NCBI RefSeq assembly: GCF_024508275.1
Contig: NZ_CP101989.1
Location: 1,488,001-1,552,000, forward strand
DNA: 64,000 bases
Reading direction: 5' to 3'
DNA from: Cellulomonas wangsupingiae
Lineage (GTDB): Bacteria; Actinomycetota; Actinomycetes; Actinomycetales; Cellulomonadaceae
The notes under the pieces are model-generated. The model had not been told where the DNA came from. It made no database searches and was given only the letters and a program-made list of their open reading frames with translations. This document shows, one piece after another, positions 8,756-17,310 of the stretch. Every line of letters starts with the position of its first letter. The first letter of the stretch is position 1. Position numbers and translations under genes: made by a program.

Positions 8756-9592
8756 TCAGATGGAGTGGTGCAGGTCGGGGTCGAGCGGCGCCGTGTGGTG
8801 CGTCGCGACGCCGAGGCCCTCGAGCAGCTCGGCGCGCAGCTCGGCGAGCTGGTGGTCGGCGCGGTCGCGGGGCCGGGTGCCGGGGACGTCGATGACGCGC
8901 ACGACGCTCGCGGTGCCCTGCGGGCAGCGGGCCAGGTTGCGCAGCAGCAGGACGCGGTCGGCCAGGTAGAGGGCCTCCTCGACGTCGTGCGTGACGAGCA
9001 GGACCGTCGTCGGCTCGGCCCGGTGCACGTCGAGCAGCAGGTCCTGCATACGCAGCCGCGTCAGCGCGTCGAGCGCGCCGAACGGCTCGTCGAGCAGCAG
9101 GACGCCGGGGTTGCGGGCCAGTGCCCGCGCCAGGGAAGCGCGCTGGGCCATGCCGCCGGAGACCTGGCGCGGGCGCAGCCCGGCGGACTCCTCGAGCCCG
9201 ACCAGCCCCAGCAGCTCCGCGACGCGCTCGCGCCCGGCCTGCGCCGGGGTGCCGCGTGGCAGGCCGAGGGCGACGTTGGCGGTCAGGGTGCGCCACGGCA
9301 GCAGGCGCGGCTCCTGGAACGCCATGGCGGTGCGCCGGTCGACGCCGGTCACGGGCGTGCCGTCGAGCAGGATGCGCCCGGCGTCGGGGGTGTCCAGGCC
9401 GCTGACCTGCCGCAGCAGGGTCGACTTGCCGCACCCGGACGGGCCGACGAGGGCGACGATCTCACCGGCGCGCAGCTCGAGGTCGACGGCGTGCAGGACC
9501 GTGCGGGTCCCGGTGGGTGTGGGGAAGGTGCGGCGCACCGCGTCGAGCGCGACCGTGTGGGCGCGTCGCGCGCGCGTGGAGGTCAGGGTCAT
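8756..9592 (-). CDS. Sulfonate-type ABC transporter ATP-binding protein
   Basis: 278 residues of the SsuB/TauB class. Walker A GPSGCGKSTLLRQVSG, Q-loop MAFQEPRLLPWRTL (the PRLLPW signature of this subfamily), ABC signature VSGGMAQRASLARAL, Walker B GVLLLDEPFGALDALTR and the switch histidine in LLVTHDVEEAL are all intact. It is the first large gene of the operon and lies 100 bases downstream of the polycysteine leader reading frame. No strong ribosome-binding site precedes its ATG, which fits control by upstream translation. Confidence 0.88.
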   Translation of the reverse strand: MTLTSTRARRAHTVALDAVRRTFPTPTGTRTVLHAVDLELRAGEIVALVGPSGCGKSTLLRQVSGLDTPDAGRILLDGTPVTGVDRRTAMAFQEPRLLPWRTLTANVALGLPRGTPAQAGRERVAELLGLVGLEESAGLRPRQVSGGMAQRASLARALARNPGVLLLDEPFGALDALTRLRMQDLLLDVHRAEPTTVLLVTHDVEEALYLADRVLLLRNLARCPQGTASVVRVIDVPGTRPRDRADHQLAELRAELLEGLGVATHHTAPLDPDLHHSI

Positions 9593-9692
9593 GGGGACGT
9601 CCGTGGGGTCGTGCGCGGGCGTCCGGCGGGGGCCGGGCGGCCACGAGGGCGGGCACCGGCGGGGCGACCCGTGAGGGTCGGTGTCGCTGAGG

Positions 9693-9788
9693 TCAGCGGG
9701 GGCCGGTGCAGGGCTGCATCGAGCAGCACAGGCAACAGCGGCACAGGGGGGAGACGGCGACGCGGACGGAACGGCGGGCGACGTTCAT
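9693..9788 (-). CDS. Polycysteine leader peptide, putative cysteine-responsive attenuator
   Basis: A 31-codon reading frame with a good ribosome-binding site (GGGAGG, eight bases upstream of the ATG). The peptide is MNVARRSVRVAV, then SPLCRCCLCC, then SMQPCTGPR. Six of 31 residues are Cys, at 16, 18, 19, 21, 22 and 27, in a window whose proteins average about 1% Cys or less. The frame precedes a sulfonate-type transporter operon by 100 bases. In mycobacteria, short polycysteine frames before sulfur genes act as attenuators: ribosomes stall when Cys-tRNA is scarce and free the downstream start. The same role is inferred here. No homology search was possible. Confidence 0.7.
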   Translation of the reverse strand: MNVARRSVRVAVSPLCRCCLCCSMQPCTGPR

Positions 9789-9828
9789 CGCTGGCCTCCC
9801 TGTCGCATCGGGGTGCTCACCTGCGGTT

Positions 9829-9843
9829 TCTCACGATGTGAGA
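9829..9843. promoter_or_regulatory. 15-bp palindrome upstream of the sulfonate operon leader
   Basis: TCTCACGATGTGAGA has perfect 5-bp arms (TCTCA/TGAGA) around CGATG. It lies about 40 bases upstream of the leader start codon, where the -10 region or transcription start should be. It is a likely operator for a dimeric regulator of sulfur genes; the regulator is not in the window. Confidence 0.45.
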
Positions 9844-9902
9844 TGCAGTGACCACGTTTCAGACAGACTGTAGCCGCACGCGTCCCGCCGCGGCAACGCC
9901 CG

Positions 9903-11792
9903 TCACCCGCGGGGTTGGATCTCCTGCGCGATCCACGACGCGTAGCCCGCGCGTCCGCCGTCCTCACGCAGGTGGATCCCGTCGTCGTAGAACCAGCCGG
10001 GGTTGGCGTCGCCGCCGGACTTCCAGTCGAGCAGGCGCACGTGCGGGTACTGAGGCACCACGCGCCCGAAGAGCTCGTTGTCGTACTGCTCCCACGCGCG
10101 CGGCACACGCACGTTCACGACGAACACCCGCCGGCCCGCGGTGCCGTCGAGCAGGCGGCGCAGGTCCTCCTCGGCGACCGGCCCGTTGGTGCCGCCGTGC
10201 ACGACCACGGTGTGGCCGAGCGTGCCCGCCGCGGCCGCCTCGAGCACGCGGTCGACCATCTCGGAGAACTGGCGGGACACCGCCGCGTCGACGGCGACGC
10301 CCCGGGCGGCCAGCTCGGCGGCGGCGCCGAGCATCACCGAGTCCCCGTACGCGGTGACGGTGCCGACCTCGTCGGCGGGCGTGGGTGACGGGCTCGGTCC
10401 GCGGTCCTGCTCCGGGGCGACCTGGCCGATCACCTCCGGTGCGGGTGCCGGGCTCGTCGGCGCGTCGGCCGGGCCGTCCGTCGTCGCGGGCGTCCGGGCC
10501 ACGCCGACGCCGAGCAGCGTCAGCGCCACCAGCACGCACGTCGCAGCGGCAGCGGTCCGCACCGCCAGGCTCCGGCGTCCCGGGGCGGGCGTGCGCAGCC
10601 GCTGCGCCAGCCGTCGCAGCGCACCCCGACGGACCGGTGTCTCGACCCAGCGGTATGACGCCTCGGCCAGCAGGAGCGTCACCCCGACGCGCACCACCGG
10701 CGACGCCCACCCGGGCAGGGTGACGTCCTGGTCCGGGCGCGTCAGCATGAGGACGGGCCAGTGCCACAGGTAGATGCCGTAGGACCGCTCGCCGAGCCAC
10801 CGCAGCGGCTGCACCGCCAGCGCGCGGCCGAGCAGGCTCGCGGGGTCGGCGGCCGCGGCGACCAGCAGCGCCGCCACGGCGGCGAACCCGAGGAAACCGC
10901 CCCGGTACAGCGCCTCGGAGAACGGGTCGACGAGGACCACGGCGGCCACCACGCCGCCGAGGGCCAGCACGCCCAGGACGTCGGTGACGCCGGCCTCGAA
11001 CCTGCGCACCGGGTCGCCGCGCTCGGTGAGCCAGGAGCCGGGGTGCCGCCACGTGCGCCACGGCCGCCACACCGCGGCCGTCGCGACCCCGAGCAGCAGC
11101 CCCATCGCGTGCGTGTCGGTCCCCACGTACGCGCGGGAGGCGTCGTGCGGCACGGGCATGCCCGCGCGTGCCGCCATCACGCCCATCGCGACCGTGGAGG
11201 CGACCGCCAGCAGGGCCGCGACCTGCCCGAGCCGCGCGCGCCCGGCCCGCAGCGCGAGCAGTGCCGCGAGCGGGACCACGAGGTAGAACTGCGCCTCCAC
11301 CGCCAGCGACCACAGGTGCTGCAGCAGCGGCGGCCGGCCCGTGAGCGCGAAGTACGAGCGGTCCGCGACGACCTGCCACCAGTTCGACGTGTACGTCAGC
11401 GCCGCGAGCAGGTCGCCCCGCAGCGACGTGAGCGCGTCGCGCGCCACCAGGCCGGCGCCGGCGACCGCCACGAGCACCACGAGCAGCGCGGGGACGAGCC
11501 GGCGCACGCGCCGTGCGAGGAAGCGCCCGGTCCGGAACGCACCCGTGGTCTCGACCTCCTCGAGCACGAGCGTCGCGACGAGGAACCCGGACAGCACGAA
11601 GAACACGTCGACGCCGAGGAACCCGCCGCGGGCCCACGGCACGTCCAGGTGGTAGAGCAGCACCGCGACGACGGCGAGCGCCCGCACGCCGTCGAGGCCG
11701 CGCAGGTGAGGCAGTCGTGGAGCCCTGTCCGCCGCCGGTCCCGTGCGGGCGACCGGACGCGAAGGGACCTGCTCGACGACTGCCAACACCAC
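9903..11792 (-). CDS. OatA-like acyltransferase 3 with SGNH domain
   Basis: 629 residues. Residues 25-400 form an acyltransferase-3 membrane domain of ten or more helices, opening with LRGLDGVRALAVVAVLLYH and FLGVDVFFVLSGFL, the family signatures. A proline-rich linker (TSPAPAPEVIGQ; PSPSPTPADE) leads to an extracytoplasmic SGNH esterase-like domain from residue 480: AYGDSVMLG, VVVHGGTNG and the C-terminal DDGIHLREDG with Asp and His. This is the layout of OatA, which O-acetylates peptidoglycan or other surface glycans. GTG at 11792 or 11789 could start. It is not obviously part of an operon. Confidence 0.88.
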   Translation of the reverse strand: MVLAVVEQVPSRPVARTGPAADRAPRLPHLRGLDGVRALAVVAVLLYHLDVPWARGGFLGVDVFFVLSGFLVATLVLEEVETTGAFRTGRFLARRVRRLVPALLVVLVAVAGAGLVARDALTSLRGDLLAALTYTSNWWQVVADRSYFALTGRPPLLQHLWSLAVEAQFYLVVPLAALLALRAGRARLGQVAALLAVASTVAMGVMAARAGMPVPHDASRAYVGTDTHAMGLLLGVATAAVWRPWRTWRHPGSWLTERGDPVRRFEAGVTDVLGVLALGGVVAAVVLVDPFSEALYRGGFLGFAAVAALLVAAAADPASLLGRALAVQPLRWLGERSYGIYLWHWPVLMLTRPDQDVTLPGWASPVVRVGVTLLLAEASYRWVETPVRRGALRRLAQRLRTPAPGRRSLAVRTAAAATCVLVALTLLGVGVARTPATTDGPADAPTSPAPAPEVIGQVAPEQDRGPSPSPTPADEVGTVTAYGDSVMLGAAAELAARGVAVDAAVSRQFSEMVDRVLEAAAAGTLGHTVVVHGGTNGPVAEEDLRRLLDGTAGRRVFVVNVRVPRAWEQYDNELFGRVVPQYPHVRLLDWKSGGDANPGWFYDDGIHLREDGGRAGYASWIAQEIQPRG

Positions 11793-11854
11793 AACCCTCT
11801 GCCGACCTACCGGTGCCGCGGTGCACCCCTGCTCGGGTGCACCGCACGACCAGG

Positions 11855-12940
11855 CTAGGCCGGGCCGGCGGCGGTCCCGTCCGCGGGAGGGCCGTCGTGA
11901 GCAGCGTCACCCCACAGCGCCGCGAGGCGCGGCAGGGCGCGCGGGTCGGTCTGGGCGAGCACCGTCGTGACCGCGGTCGCACGCCACGCCGGCAGCTGCG
12001 CGCGCACGTCCGCCTCGGTGCCGACGAGCGCGACGTCACGCACGAGCTCGGTCGGCACGGCGGCCGCGGCGCGACCGCGGTCACCCGCGAGGTAGTGCGC
12101 CTGGATCTCGTCGCACGCCGCGGTGTACCCGAGGCGGTCGAGCACGTCGCGGTGGAAGTTGGCGCCCTTGGCGCCCATCCCGCCGGCGTACAGCGCGATG
12201 AACGGGCGCACGACGTCCGCGGCGGACTCCACGTCGCCCGCGAGGACCACCGGGACCGTGGCGACGACCTCGAACTCCTCGGGGGCCCGGCGCGCCGGCG
12301 AGCGGCGGGCGAACCCCTCGGCGAGGAGCTCGCGGTACGTCGCGTCCATGCGTGGGGAGTAGAAGAGCGGCAGCCAGCCGTCGGCGATCTCCGCGGTCAT
12401 GGCGATGTTCCGGGGCCCCTCGGCGGCCAGGTGGATCGGCAGGTCGGCGCGCAGCGGGTGGACGGTCGACCGCAGCGCCTTGCCGAGGCCCGCTCCCTGG
12501 TCCGCCGGCAGGGGCAGCCGGTAGAACGCTCCGTCGTACGTCACGGGTGCCTCGCGCGCGAGCACCTGGCGCACGACGTCGACGTACTCGCGCGTGCGGG
12601 CCAGCGGGCGCGGGTAGGGCTGCCCGTACCATCCCTCGACGACCTGCGGGCCGGACGCCCCGAGCCCGAGGACGAAGCGTCCGCCGGACAGGTGGTCCAG
12701 CGTGAGGGCGGCCATCGCGGCGGCCGTCGGCGTCCGGGCCGAGATCTGCGCGATCGCGGTGCCGAGCCGGACCCGGCGCGTGCCGGCGCCCCACCACGCC
12801 AGCGGGGTCAGGGCGTCGGAGCCGTACGCCTCCGCCGTCCAGACGGAGTCGAGCCCCAGCTCGTCGGCGGCGCGCACGGCCTGCGCGGCGCCCGGTGGGG
12901 GACCGGCCGACCAGTAGCCCGTGTGGTACCCGAGGCGCAT
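11855..12940 (-). CDS. LLM-class F420-dependent oxidoreductase
   Basis: 361 residues of the luciferase-like monooxygenase fold. It starts MRLGYHTGYW and contains GTAIAQISARTPTAAAM, LDHLSGGRFVLGLGASGPQ and the AEGPRNIAMTAEIADGWLP stretch shared by F420-binding LLM enzymes. The F420 gene cofE and an F420-dependent sugar-phosphate dehydrogenase occur further along, so the cofactor is available. The substrate cannot be read from the sequence. It stands alone, 55 bases downstream of the DUF1648 gene start side, on the same strand. Confidence 0.82.
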   Translation of the reverse strand: MRLGYHTGYWSAGPPPGAAQAVRAADELGLDSVWTAEAYGSDALTPLAWWGAGTRRVRLGTAIAQISARTPTAAAMAALTLDHLSGGRFVLGLGASGPQVVEGWYGQPYPRPLARTREYVDVVRQVLAREAPVTYDGAFYRLPLPADQGAGLGKALRSTVHPLRADLPIHLAAEGPRNIAMTAEIADGWLPLFYSPRMDATYRELLAEGFARRSPARRAPEEFEVVATVPVVLAGDVESAADVVRPFIALYAGGMGAKGANFHRDVLDRLGYTAACDEIQAHYLAGDRGRAAAAVPTELVRDVALVGTEADVRAQLPAWRATAVTTVLAQTDPRALPRLAALWGDAAHDGPPADGTAAGPA

Positions 12941-12995
12941 GCGCTGCTCCTTGTCGTCGCCGTCGACGTGCGCCCGACGGGACGCCCCGGCGACG

Positions 12996-13991
12996 TTACC
13001 CGGCGGTAGCGGCGCTGCGCGCCCGGTCCGCCAGGGTGTTGAGCAGCGCGGCGCCGGTCGCCGCGTCGTCGACGGTCACGACGAGGACCCGTCCACCCGT
13101 GCGCTCGACCTCGATGCCCTCGCCCTTGCGCAGCACGAACCCTGCCCGGCCGCCGTGGCCGATCCGGTACCCCCAGCCGCCGAACTCGCCGAACGGGTCG
13201 ACCCGGATGGCGCGGGCCGCGACGACCTCGTCGAGCGGGACGTGCGCGGTCGGCCAGCCGAGGGGTGAGCGGGCCACGAGCCCGCGCGCGTCGACGCTGA
13301 CGCGCAGTACCAGCATGGTGGCCAGCAGCAGCCCCAGGGCGGCCGCGACGATCAGGAGCGCCGGCGTGCGCAGCGCGAGCGCCAGCACGACGTTCACGAG
13401 AACCGCGGCGCCCCCGACCCACGCGCCCGCAGGGCTGGTGACGGTCCGGCTCCAAGCGGCGCGCTCGCTGTTCGCGAGCGGCGTGCGCGGCGCGGCCGGG
13501 TCGACAGGGGCGCGGCTGGGCATCGGTGCGTCGCGCGGCACGACGAGCGCGGCCAGCACCCCCGCGACGATGCCGCCGGCGAACGCCCACGCGATGACGT
13601 GGCCGATCCCCGGTACGTCGGCGGCGTCCGCGAGGTCCAGCTGGACCGACAGCGAGCCGAGCACGACGACGGACATCAGCACGGTCAGCCCTGTCGCGGA
13701 CCCGGCCGCGATCCGGCGTGTCGCGGTGTCGCGGCCCGCCCAGAACGCCAGGGCCCACATGCCGACCGCGAACAGGGGAGCGAACAGCAGGGGGATCGCG
13801 ACGGCGTCCTTCAGGGACCCGTACCCGTCGGGCCGCATGGCGGCGTCCCAGTGCACCGCGAGCGGGTCGGGCAGCCGCGGGGTCCACGACAGCGCGACGA
13901 GCACTGTCACCAGGACCAGGAGGAGCGGCACCACGAGCGTCGTCACCGTGGTCGCGAGGCGGTGCGGGGGTGCCGGTCGGGGGGTGGTCAT
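12996..13991 (-). CDS. DUF1648-type membrane protein
   Basis: 331 residues. The N-terminal DUF1648 segment (LSWTPRLPDPLAVHWDAAMRPDGYG) is followed by about six hydrophobic helices and a soluble C-terminal region (RVDPFGEFGGWGYRIGH; VLRKGEGIEVERTGGR). Such proteins resemble SdpI-type immunity or bacteriocin-response proteins, but most are uncharacterised. The start ATG at 13991 overlaps the stop of a GntR gene (ATGA), the usual arrangement for a YtrA-type regulator and its membrane target. Expression is probably repressed by that regulator. Confidence 0.78.
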   Translation of the reverse strand: MTTPRPAPPHRLATTVTTLVVPLLLVLVTVLVALSWTPRLPDPLAVHWDAAMRPDGYGSLKDAVAIPLLFAPLFAVGMWALAFWAGRDTATRRIAAGSATGLTVLMSVVVLGSLSVQLDLADAADVPGIGHVIAWAFAGGIVAGVLAALVVPRDAPMPSRAPVDPAAPRTPLANSERAAWSRTVTSPAGAWVGGAAVLVNVVLALALRTPALLIVAAALGLLLATMLVLRVSVDARGLVARSPLGWPTAHVPLDEVVAARAIRVDPFGEFGGWGYRIGHGGRAGFVLRKGEGIEVERTGGRVLVVTVDDAATGAALLNTLADRARSAATAG

Positions 13992-14341
13992 CGCAGGGCC
14001 TCCTTGACGAGGGCGGTCACGGTCTCGGGGGCGACGCGCAGGCGTCGTGCGGCGACGACGAGTGCGTCGACCGCCGCGTGCAGGTCCGTCAGGTCGGGCG
14101 CGCCCGACCCGGTCACGACGGCGCCACGGCCGCGCCGCAGCTCGATCACGCCCTCGTCGCGCAGCTCCTGGTAGGCGTGCAGCACCGTGTGGAGGTTGAC
14201 GTCGAGGGACGCCGCGAGGTCGCGCGCCGACGGGAGCCGCTCGCCGGGGCGCAGCTCGTCGTGGGCCACGGCCGTACGGACCTGCGCGGCCAGCTGCGCG
14301 TACAGCGGGTCGCCGGACGTCGGGTCGATGCGGAACAGCAT
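13988..14341 (-). CDS. GntR/YtrA-type transcriptional regulator
   Basis: 117 residues, short as in the YtrA subfamily. The winged-helix domain has SGDPLYAQLAAQVRTAVAHD, GERLPSARDLAASLDVNLHT and VIELRRGRGAVVTG. The small C-terminal tail has no ligand domain of the FadR or HutC kind. It is translationally coupled to the DUF1648 gene. A palindrome at 14351-14372 directly before the ATG suggests autoregulation. Confidence 0.88.
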   Translation of the reverse strand: MLFRIDPTSGDPLYAQLAAQVRTAVAHDELRPGERLPSARDLAASLDVNLHTVLHAYQELRDEGVIELRRGRGAVVTGSGAPDLTDLHAAVDALVVAARRLRVAPETVTALVKEALR

Positions 14342-14350
14342 GCGATCACT

Positions 14351-14372
14351 CTAGTAGTTAGACAACAACTAG
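14351..14372. promoter_or_regulatory. Probable GntR/YtrA operator
   Basis: An AT-rich island with nested dyad symmetry: CTAGT, one base, GTT, four bases, AAC, one base, ACTAG. It lies 10 bases upstream of the GntR start codon. Its dyad, AT-richness and position are those of an autoregulatory operator. Confidence 0.6.
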
Positions 14373-14437
14373 AACAACACTGCGCCCGAATCGTGGGCAC
14401 CGCCGCGGGGCGGGTCGTCAGCTGCAGGGGCGGGGCC

Positions 14438-15022
14438 TCAGATGTAGATGGCCGGGTCGTCGACCTCGACGTCGAACGGCACCTGCGTGCCGCGCTGCCG
14501 GATCTTCGCCGGCACGCCCACCGCGATCGCCCCCGCGGGGACGTCGGTGATGACGACGGCGTTCGCGCCCACCTGGACGTCGTGCCCCACCCACACCGGC
14601 CCCAGGATCTTCGCGCCGGCGCCGACGACGACGCGGTCACCCAGCGTGGGGTGGCGCTTGCCCCGCTTCATCGAGCGCCCACCCAGCGTCGCGCCGTGGA
14701 AGAGGACGACGTCGTCGCCGACCTCGGCCGTCTCGCCGATGACCACCCCCATGCCGTGGTCGATGAACAGCCTCTCGCCGAGCCGCGCGCCCGGGTGGAT
14801 CTCGATGCCCGTCGCGGCCCGCGCCATCTGGGAGACGAGTCGCGCGAGCAGACGAAGCGCGGGCACCTGCCACATGCGGTGGGTCAGCCGGTACACCCAG
14901 ATGGCGTGCACACCGGGGTACGCGAGAGCGACCTCGACGCGCGTGCGCGCCGCGGGGTCGTGCCGGTGCGCGGCGTCGAGGTCGTCGCGCAGCGTGCGCA
15001 GGAAGTGGTGCAGGGGGCGCAT
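14438..15022 (-). CDS. cysE: Serine O-acetyltransferase
   Basis: 194 residues, the short CysE form. It makes O-acetylserine from serine and acetyl-CoA. The left-handed beta-helix of hexapeptide repeats is clear: IDHGMGVVIGETAEVGDDV, FHGATLGGRSMKRGKRHPTL, GAKILGPVWVG, VGANAVVITDVPAG. Catalytic His residues sit in IDHGMG and KRHPTLGD. It lies 88 bases after cysK on the same strand, so cysK-cysE form an operon under the upstream polycysteine leader. Confidence 0.93.
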   Translation of the reverse strand: MRPLHHFLRTLRDDLDAAHRHDPAARTRVEVALAYPGVHAIWVYRLTHRMWQVPALRLLARLVSQMARAATGIEIHPGARLGERLFIDHGMGVVIGETAEVGDDVVLFHGATLGGRSMKRGKRHPTLGDRVVVGAGAKILGPVWVGHDVQVGANAVVITDVPAGAIAVGVPAKIRQRGTQVPFDVEVDDPAIYI

Positions 15023-15110
15023 GGCGGGCTCCGGGTGGCGGGGTGGGCGTCCACGGGGTGGACGGTGCGGGCCCGGTCGCCGTCGAGGGACGGCGACCGG
15101 GCCCGGGCGC

Positions 15111-16046
15111 TCAGTCGAGCAGGTCGGAGTAGAGCACCGACGTCAGGTAGCGCTCACCGAACGACGGGATGATCGCGACGATGAGCTTGCCCGCGTTCTC
15201 GGGGCGGTGGGCCAGCAGCGTCGCGGCGTGCAGGGCCGCGCCGGACGAGATGCCGACGAGCAGTCCCTCCTCGCGGGCGGCGCGACGCGCGACGGCGACG
15301 GCCGTCTCGGCGTCGACGTCGATGATCTCGTCGTAGATGGTCGTGTCGAGGATCTCGGGGACGAAGTTCGCGCCGATGCCCTGGATCTTGTGCGGGCCGG
15401 GGGCGCCGCCGTTGAGGATGGGCGACTCGGCCGGCTCGACGCCGACGATCTGCACGCCCGGCTTGCGCTCCTTGAGCACCTGCCCGACGCCCGTGATCGT
15501 GCCGCCCGTGCCGATGCCCGCGACGAGGATGTCGATCTCGCCGTCGGTGTCCGCCCAGATCTCCTCGGCCGTCGTACGGCGGTGGATCTCCGGGTTCGCC
15601 TCGTTGGCGAACTGCCGGGCCAGGATCGCGCCCGGACGCTCGGAGACGATCTCGGTGGCGCGGTTGACCGCACCCTTCATGCCCTCGGAGCCCGGCGTGA
15701 GGATGAGCTCGGCGCCGAACGCGCGCAGCAGGGCACGCCGCTCCTTCGACATCGTCTCGGGCATCGTCAGCACGACCTCGTAGCCGCGCGCCGCGCCGAC
15801 GAACGCCAGGGCGATGCCGGTGTTGCCGCTCGTGGCCTCGACGATCGTGCCGCCGGGCTGCAGCTCGCCGGACTTCTCGGCGGCGTCGATGATCGCGACG
15901 CCGATGCGGTCCTTCACCGAGTTCGCCGGGTTGTAGAACTCGAGCTTGCCGACGACCCGGGCGGGCGCGCCGTCGGTGATCCTGTTGATGCGGACCAGCG
16001 GGGTGTTGCCGATGAGCGCGGTCGCGTCCTCGTAGATGCGTGCCAT
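15111..16046 (-). CDS. cysK: Cysteine synthase A (O-acetylserine sulfhydrylase)
   Basis: 311 residues, normal length. It converts O-acetylserine and sulfide to cysteine. Seen: NTPLVRINR, the PLP lysine in [11 protein letters not shown], the substrate loop [11 protein letters not shown], the phosphate-binding [13 protein letters not shown] and [10 protein letters not shown]. The ATG at 16046 is preceded by AAGAGGAA. A leader frame rich in Cys codons ends 187 bases upstream, so expression should respond to cysteine supply. Confidence 0.95.
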   Translation of the reverse strand: MARIYEDATALIGNTPLVRINRITDGAPARVVGKLEFYNPANSVKDRIGVAIIDAAEKSGELQPGGTIVEATSGNTGIALAFVGAARGYEVVLTMPETMSKERRALLRAFGAELILTPGSEGMKGAVNRATEIVSERPGAILARQFANEANPEIHRRTTAEEIWADTDGEIDILVAGIGTGGTITGVGQVLKERKPGVQIVGVEPAESPILNGGAPGPHKIQGIGANFVPEILDTTIYDEIIDVDAETAVAVARRAAREEGLLVGISSGAALHAATLLAHRPENAGKLIVAIIPSFGERYLTSVLYSDLLD

Positions 16047-16233
16047 GGTTCCTCTTCGGTCGGTGCCGTACCCCTCCGGGGCGGCAGGTGCGGGGGATCG
16101 TCCACGGGTGCGGCGCGGGCGCGTCGCGGGTGGGTCGTGGGGAGCGTGCCGTGGTGGCGTCTTCGGGGCGAGCGCTGGCGAGGGTGCACCGGTGCGGTGC
16201 GCACGAGGGGACGTGCGGGGAGCGGCCAGCGCT

Positions 16234-16308
16234 CTACCGACAGCGACAACAGGCGCACGCCACGCAGGCGTGCGGGACGGGGGCAACGGCGGCGGCGGGC
16301 ACGCGCAT
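16234..16308 (-). CDS. Polycysteine leader peptide upstream of cysK-cysE
   Basis: A 24-codon frame with a strong ribosome-binding site (GAGGAGA, a few bases before the ATG). The peptide is [14 protein letters not shown] then [10 protein letters not shown]. Cys occurs at residues 15, 18, 20, 21 and 23. Three of the five Cys codons are TGT, a rare choice in this genome. It ends 187 bases before cysK. A Cys-dense frame in front of cysteine synthase is the arrangement of known mycobacterial polycysteine attenuators; regulation by Cys-tRNA supply is inferred. A second, unrelated leader precedes the sulfonate operon. Confidence 0.75.
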   Translation of the reverse strand: MRVPAAAVAPVPHACVACACCRCR

Positions 16309-16377
16309 CGCTCTCCTCGTCCGGGGCCGCGCCGGGAGGCGGGCCGGGGGGCACGGGCGTCCACCCGTGGTCGGGCC

Positions 16378-16389
16378 GACGCTAGCGTC
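16378..16389. promoter_or_regulatory. 12-bp palindrome in the cysK promoter region
   Basis: GACGCTAGCGTC is a perfect palindrome about 70 bases upstream of the cysK leader start. On the minus strand it overlaps a TTGACG -35-like hexamer. It may be an operator, but no second copy was found, so support is weak. Confidence 0.3.
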
Positions 16390-16461
16390 AACACCGTAGC
16401 GGGCGCAAAGGTTCCCGTGAGACGGCCGTCCCGCGATGCGGACCGGCCATCGGCCCGTGGG

Positions 16462-17106
16462 TCAGGCGGACAGGCCGACCGCCGCGAGCCACGCCTCGGC
16501 CAGCAGCCCGTGCCCCGCCGCGGTCGGGTGGACCCCGTCGAAGGCCCAGCGCTCGGGCGGCGTGCGGGCCGCCGCGGCGGCGAAGAGGCCGTCGGCGGGC
16601 ACGAGCGCCGCGTCGTACTCGGCCGCCAGGCGCCGCACGACGTGGATGCGCGGGTTGAGGTCCTCGCGCCACGCCGGCTGCACGGGCGGCACCGGCAGGA
16701 CGAACGGCTCGACCAGCACGAACCGCGGGTCGAGCCGCTCGCGCGTCGCCTGCAGGATCGCGCGGTAGTGCCCCTCGTACTCCTCGACGCTCGTCACCGC
16801 GCCGGAGTCGAAGCGTCGCCACGTGTCGTTGACGCCCACGAGGATCGACACGACGGTCGGCTCGAGGTCCAGCGCGTCGGGCTGCCAGCGCTCGCGCAGC
16901 ATGCGTGTGGTGTCGCCACCGATCCCGCGGTTGTGGAACGTCAGGTCCAGGTCGGGTCGACGCGCCCCCGCCAGCGCCGCGACGATGCCGGCGTACCCGT
17001 GCCCCAGTCCCCACGGGCTGTCGGGCTGGTCGCGGTCGCGTCCCCAGTCGGTGATGGAGTCGCCGGTCAGGAGCACCCGGTCACCGGGGCGGAGGAACGT
17101 CGTCAC
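16462..17106 (-). CDS. SGNH/GDSL hydrolase
   Basis: 214 residues with all four SGNH blocks: [11 protein letters not shown] (Ser), [13 protein letters not shown] (Gly), [12 protein letters not shown] (Asn) and [20 protein letters not shown] (Asp and His). No signal peptide, so it is cytosolic, like many carbohydrate-esterase family 3-like proteins. The GTG at 17106 is the only plausible start before the first block. The substrate is probably an acyl ester on a small molecule or sugar, but cannot be specified. Confidence 0.85.
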   Translation of the reverse strand: MTTFLRPGDRVLLTGDSITDWGRDRDQPDSPWGLGHGYAGIVAALAGARRPDLDLTFHNRGIGGDTTRMLRERWQPDALDLEPTVVSILVGVNDTWRRFDSGAVTSVEEYEGHYRAILQATRERLDPRFVLVEPFVLPVPPVQPAWREDLNPRIHVVRRLAAEYDAALVPADGLFAAAAARTPPERWAFDGVHPTAAGHGLLAEAWLAAVGLSA

Positions 17107-17198
17107 CGGGCCATCCCACCACGCGGCTCGCAGCACCGGGGCGCCGGTAGGGTGAGCGCGTGCCCCGCCCGGCACCCGCGCGGGTGCCGAGGGGCGCA

Positions 17199-17272
17199 CG
17201 GGGTGTGGCGCAGGTTGGTAGCGCGTCCGCTTTGGGAGCGGAAGGTCGCCGGTTCGAATCCGACCACCCCGA
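17199..17272 (+). tRNA. tRNA-Pro (anticodon TGG)
   Basis: A 74-base cloverleaf. Acceptor arms CGGGGTG and CACCCCG pair fully. The anticodon stem TCCGC/GCGGA encloses TTTGGGA, giving anticodon TGG. The T loop is GGTTCGAATCC. The discriminator is A and CCA is not encoded. Confidence 0.95.
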
Positions 17273-17310
17273 CACTGACACGGACCGACCCCCGTGCGGT
17301 CTACTGGGAC

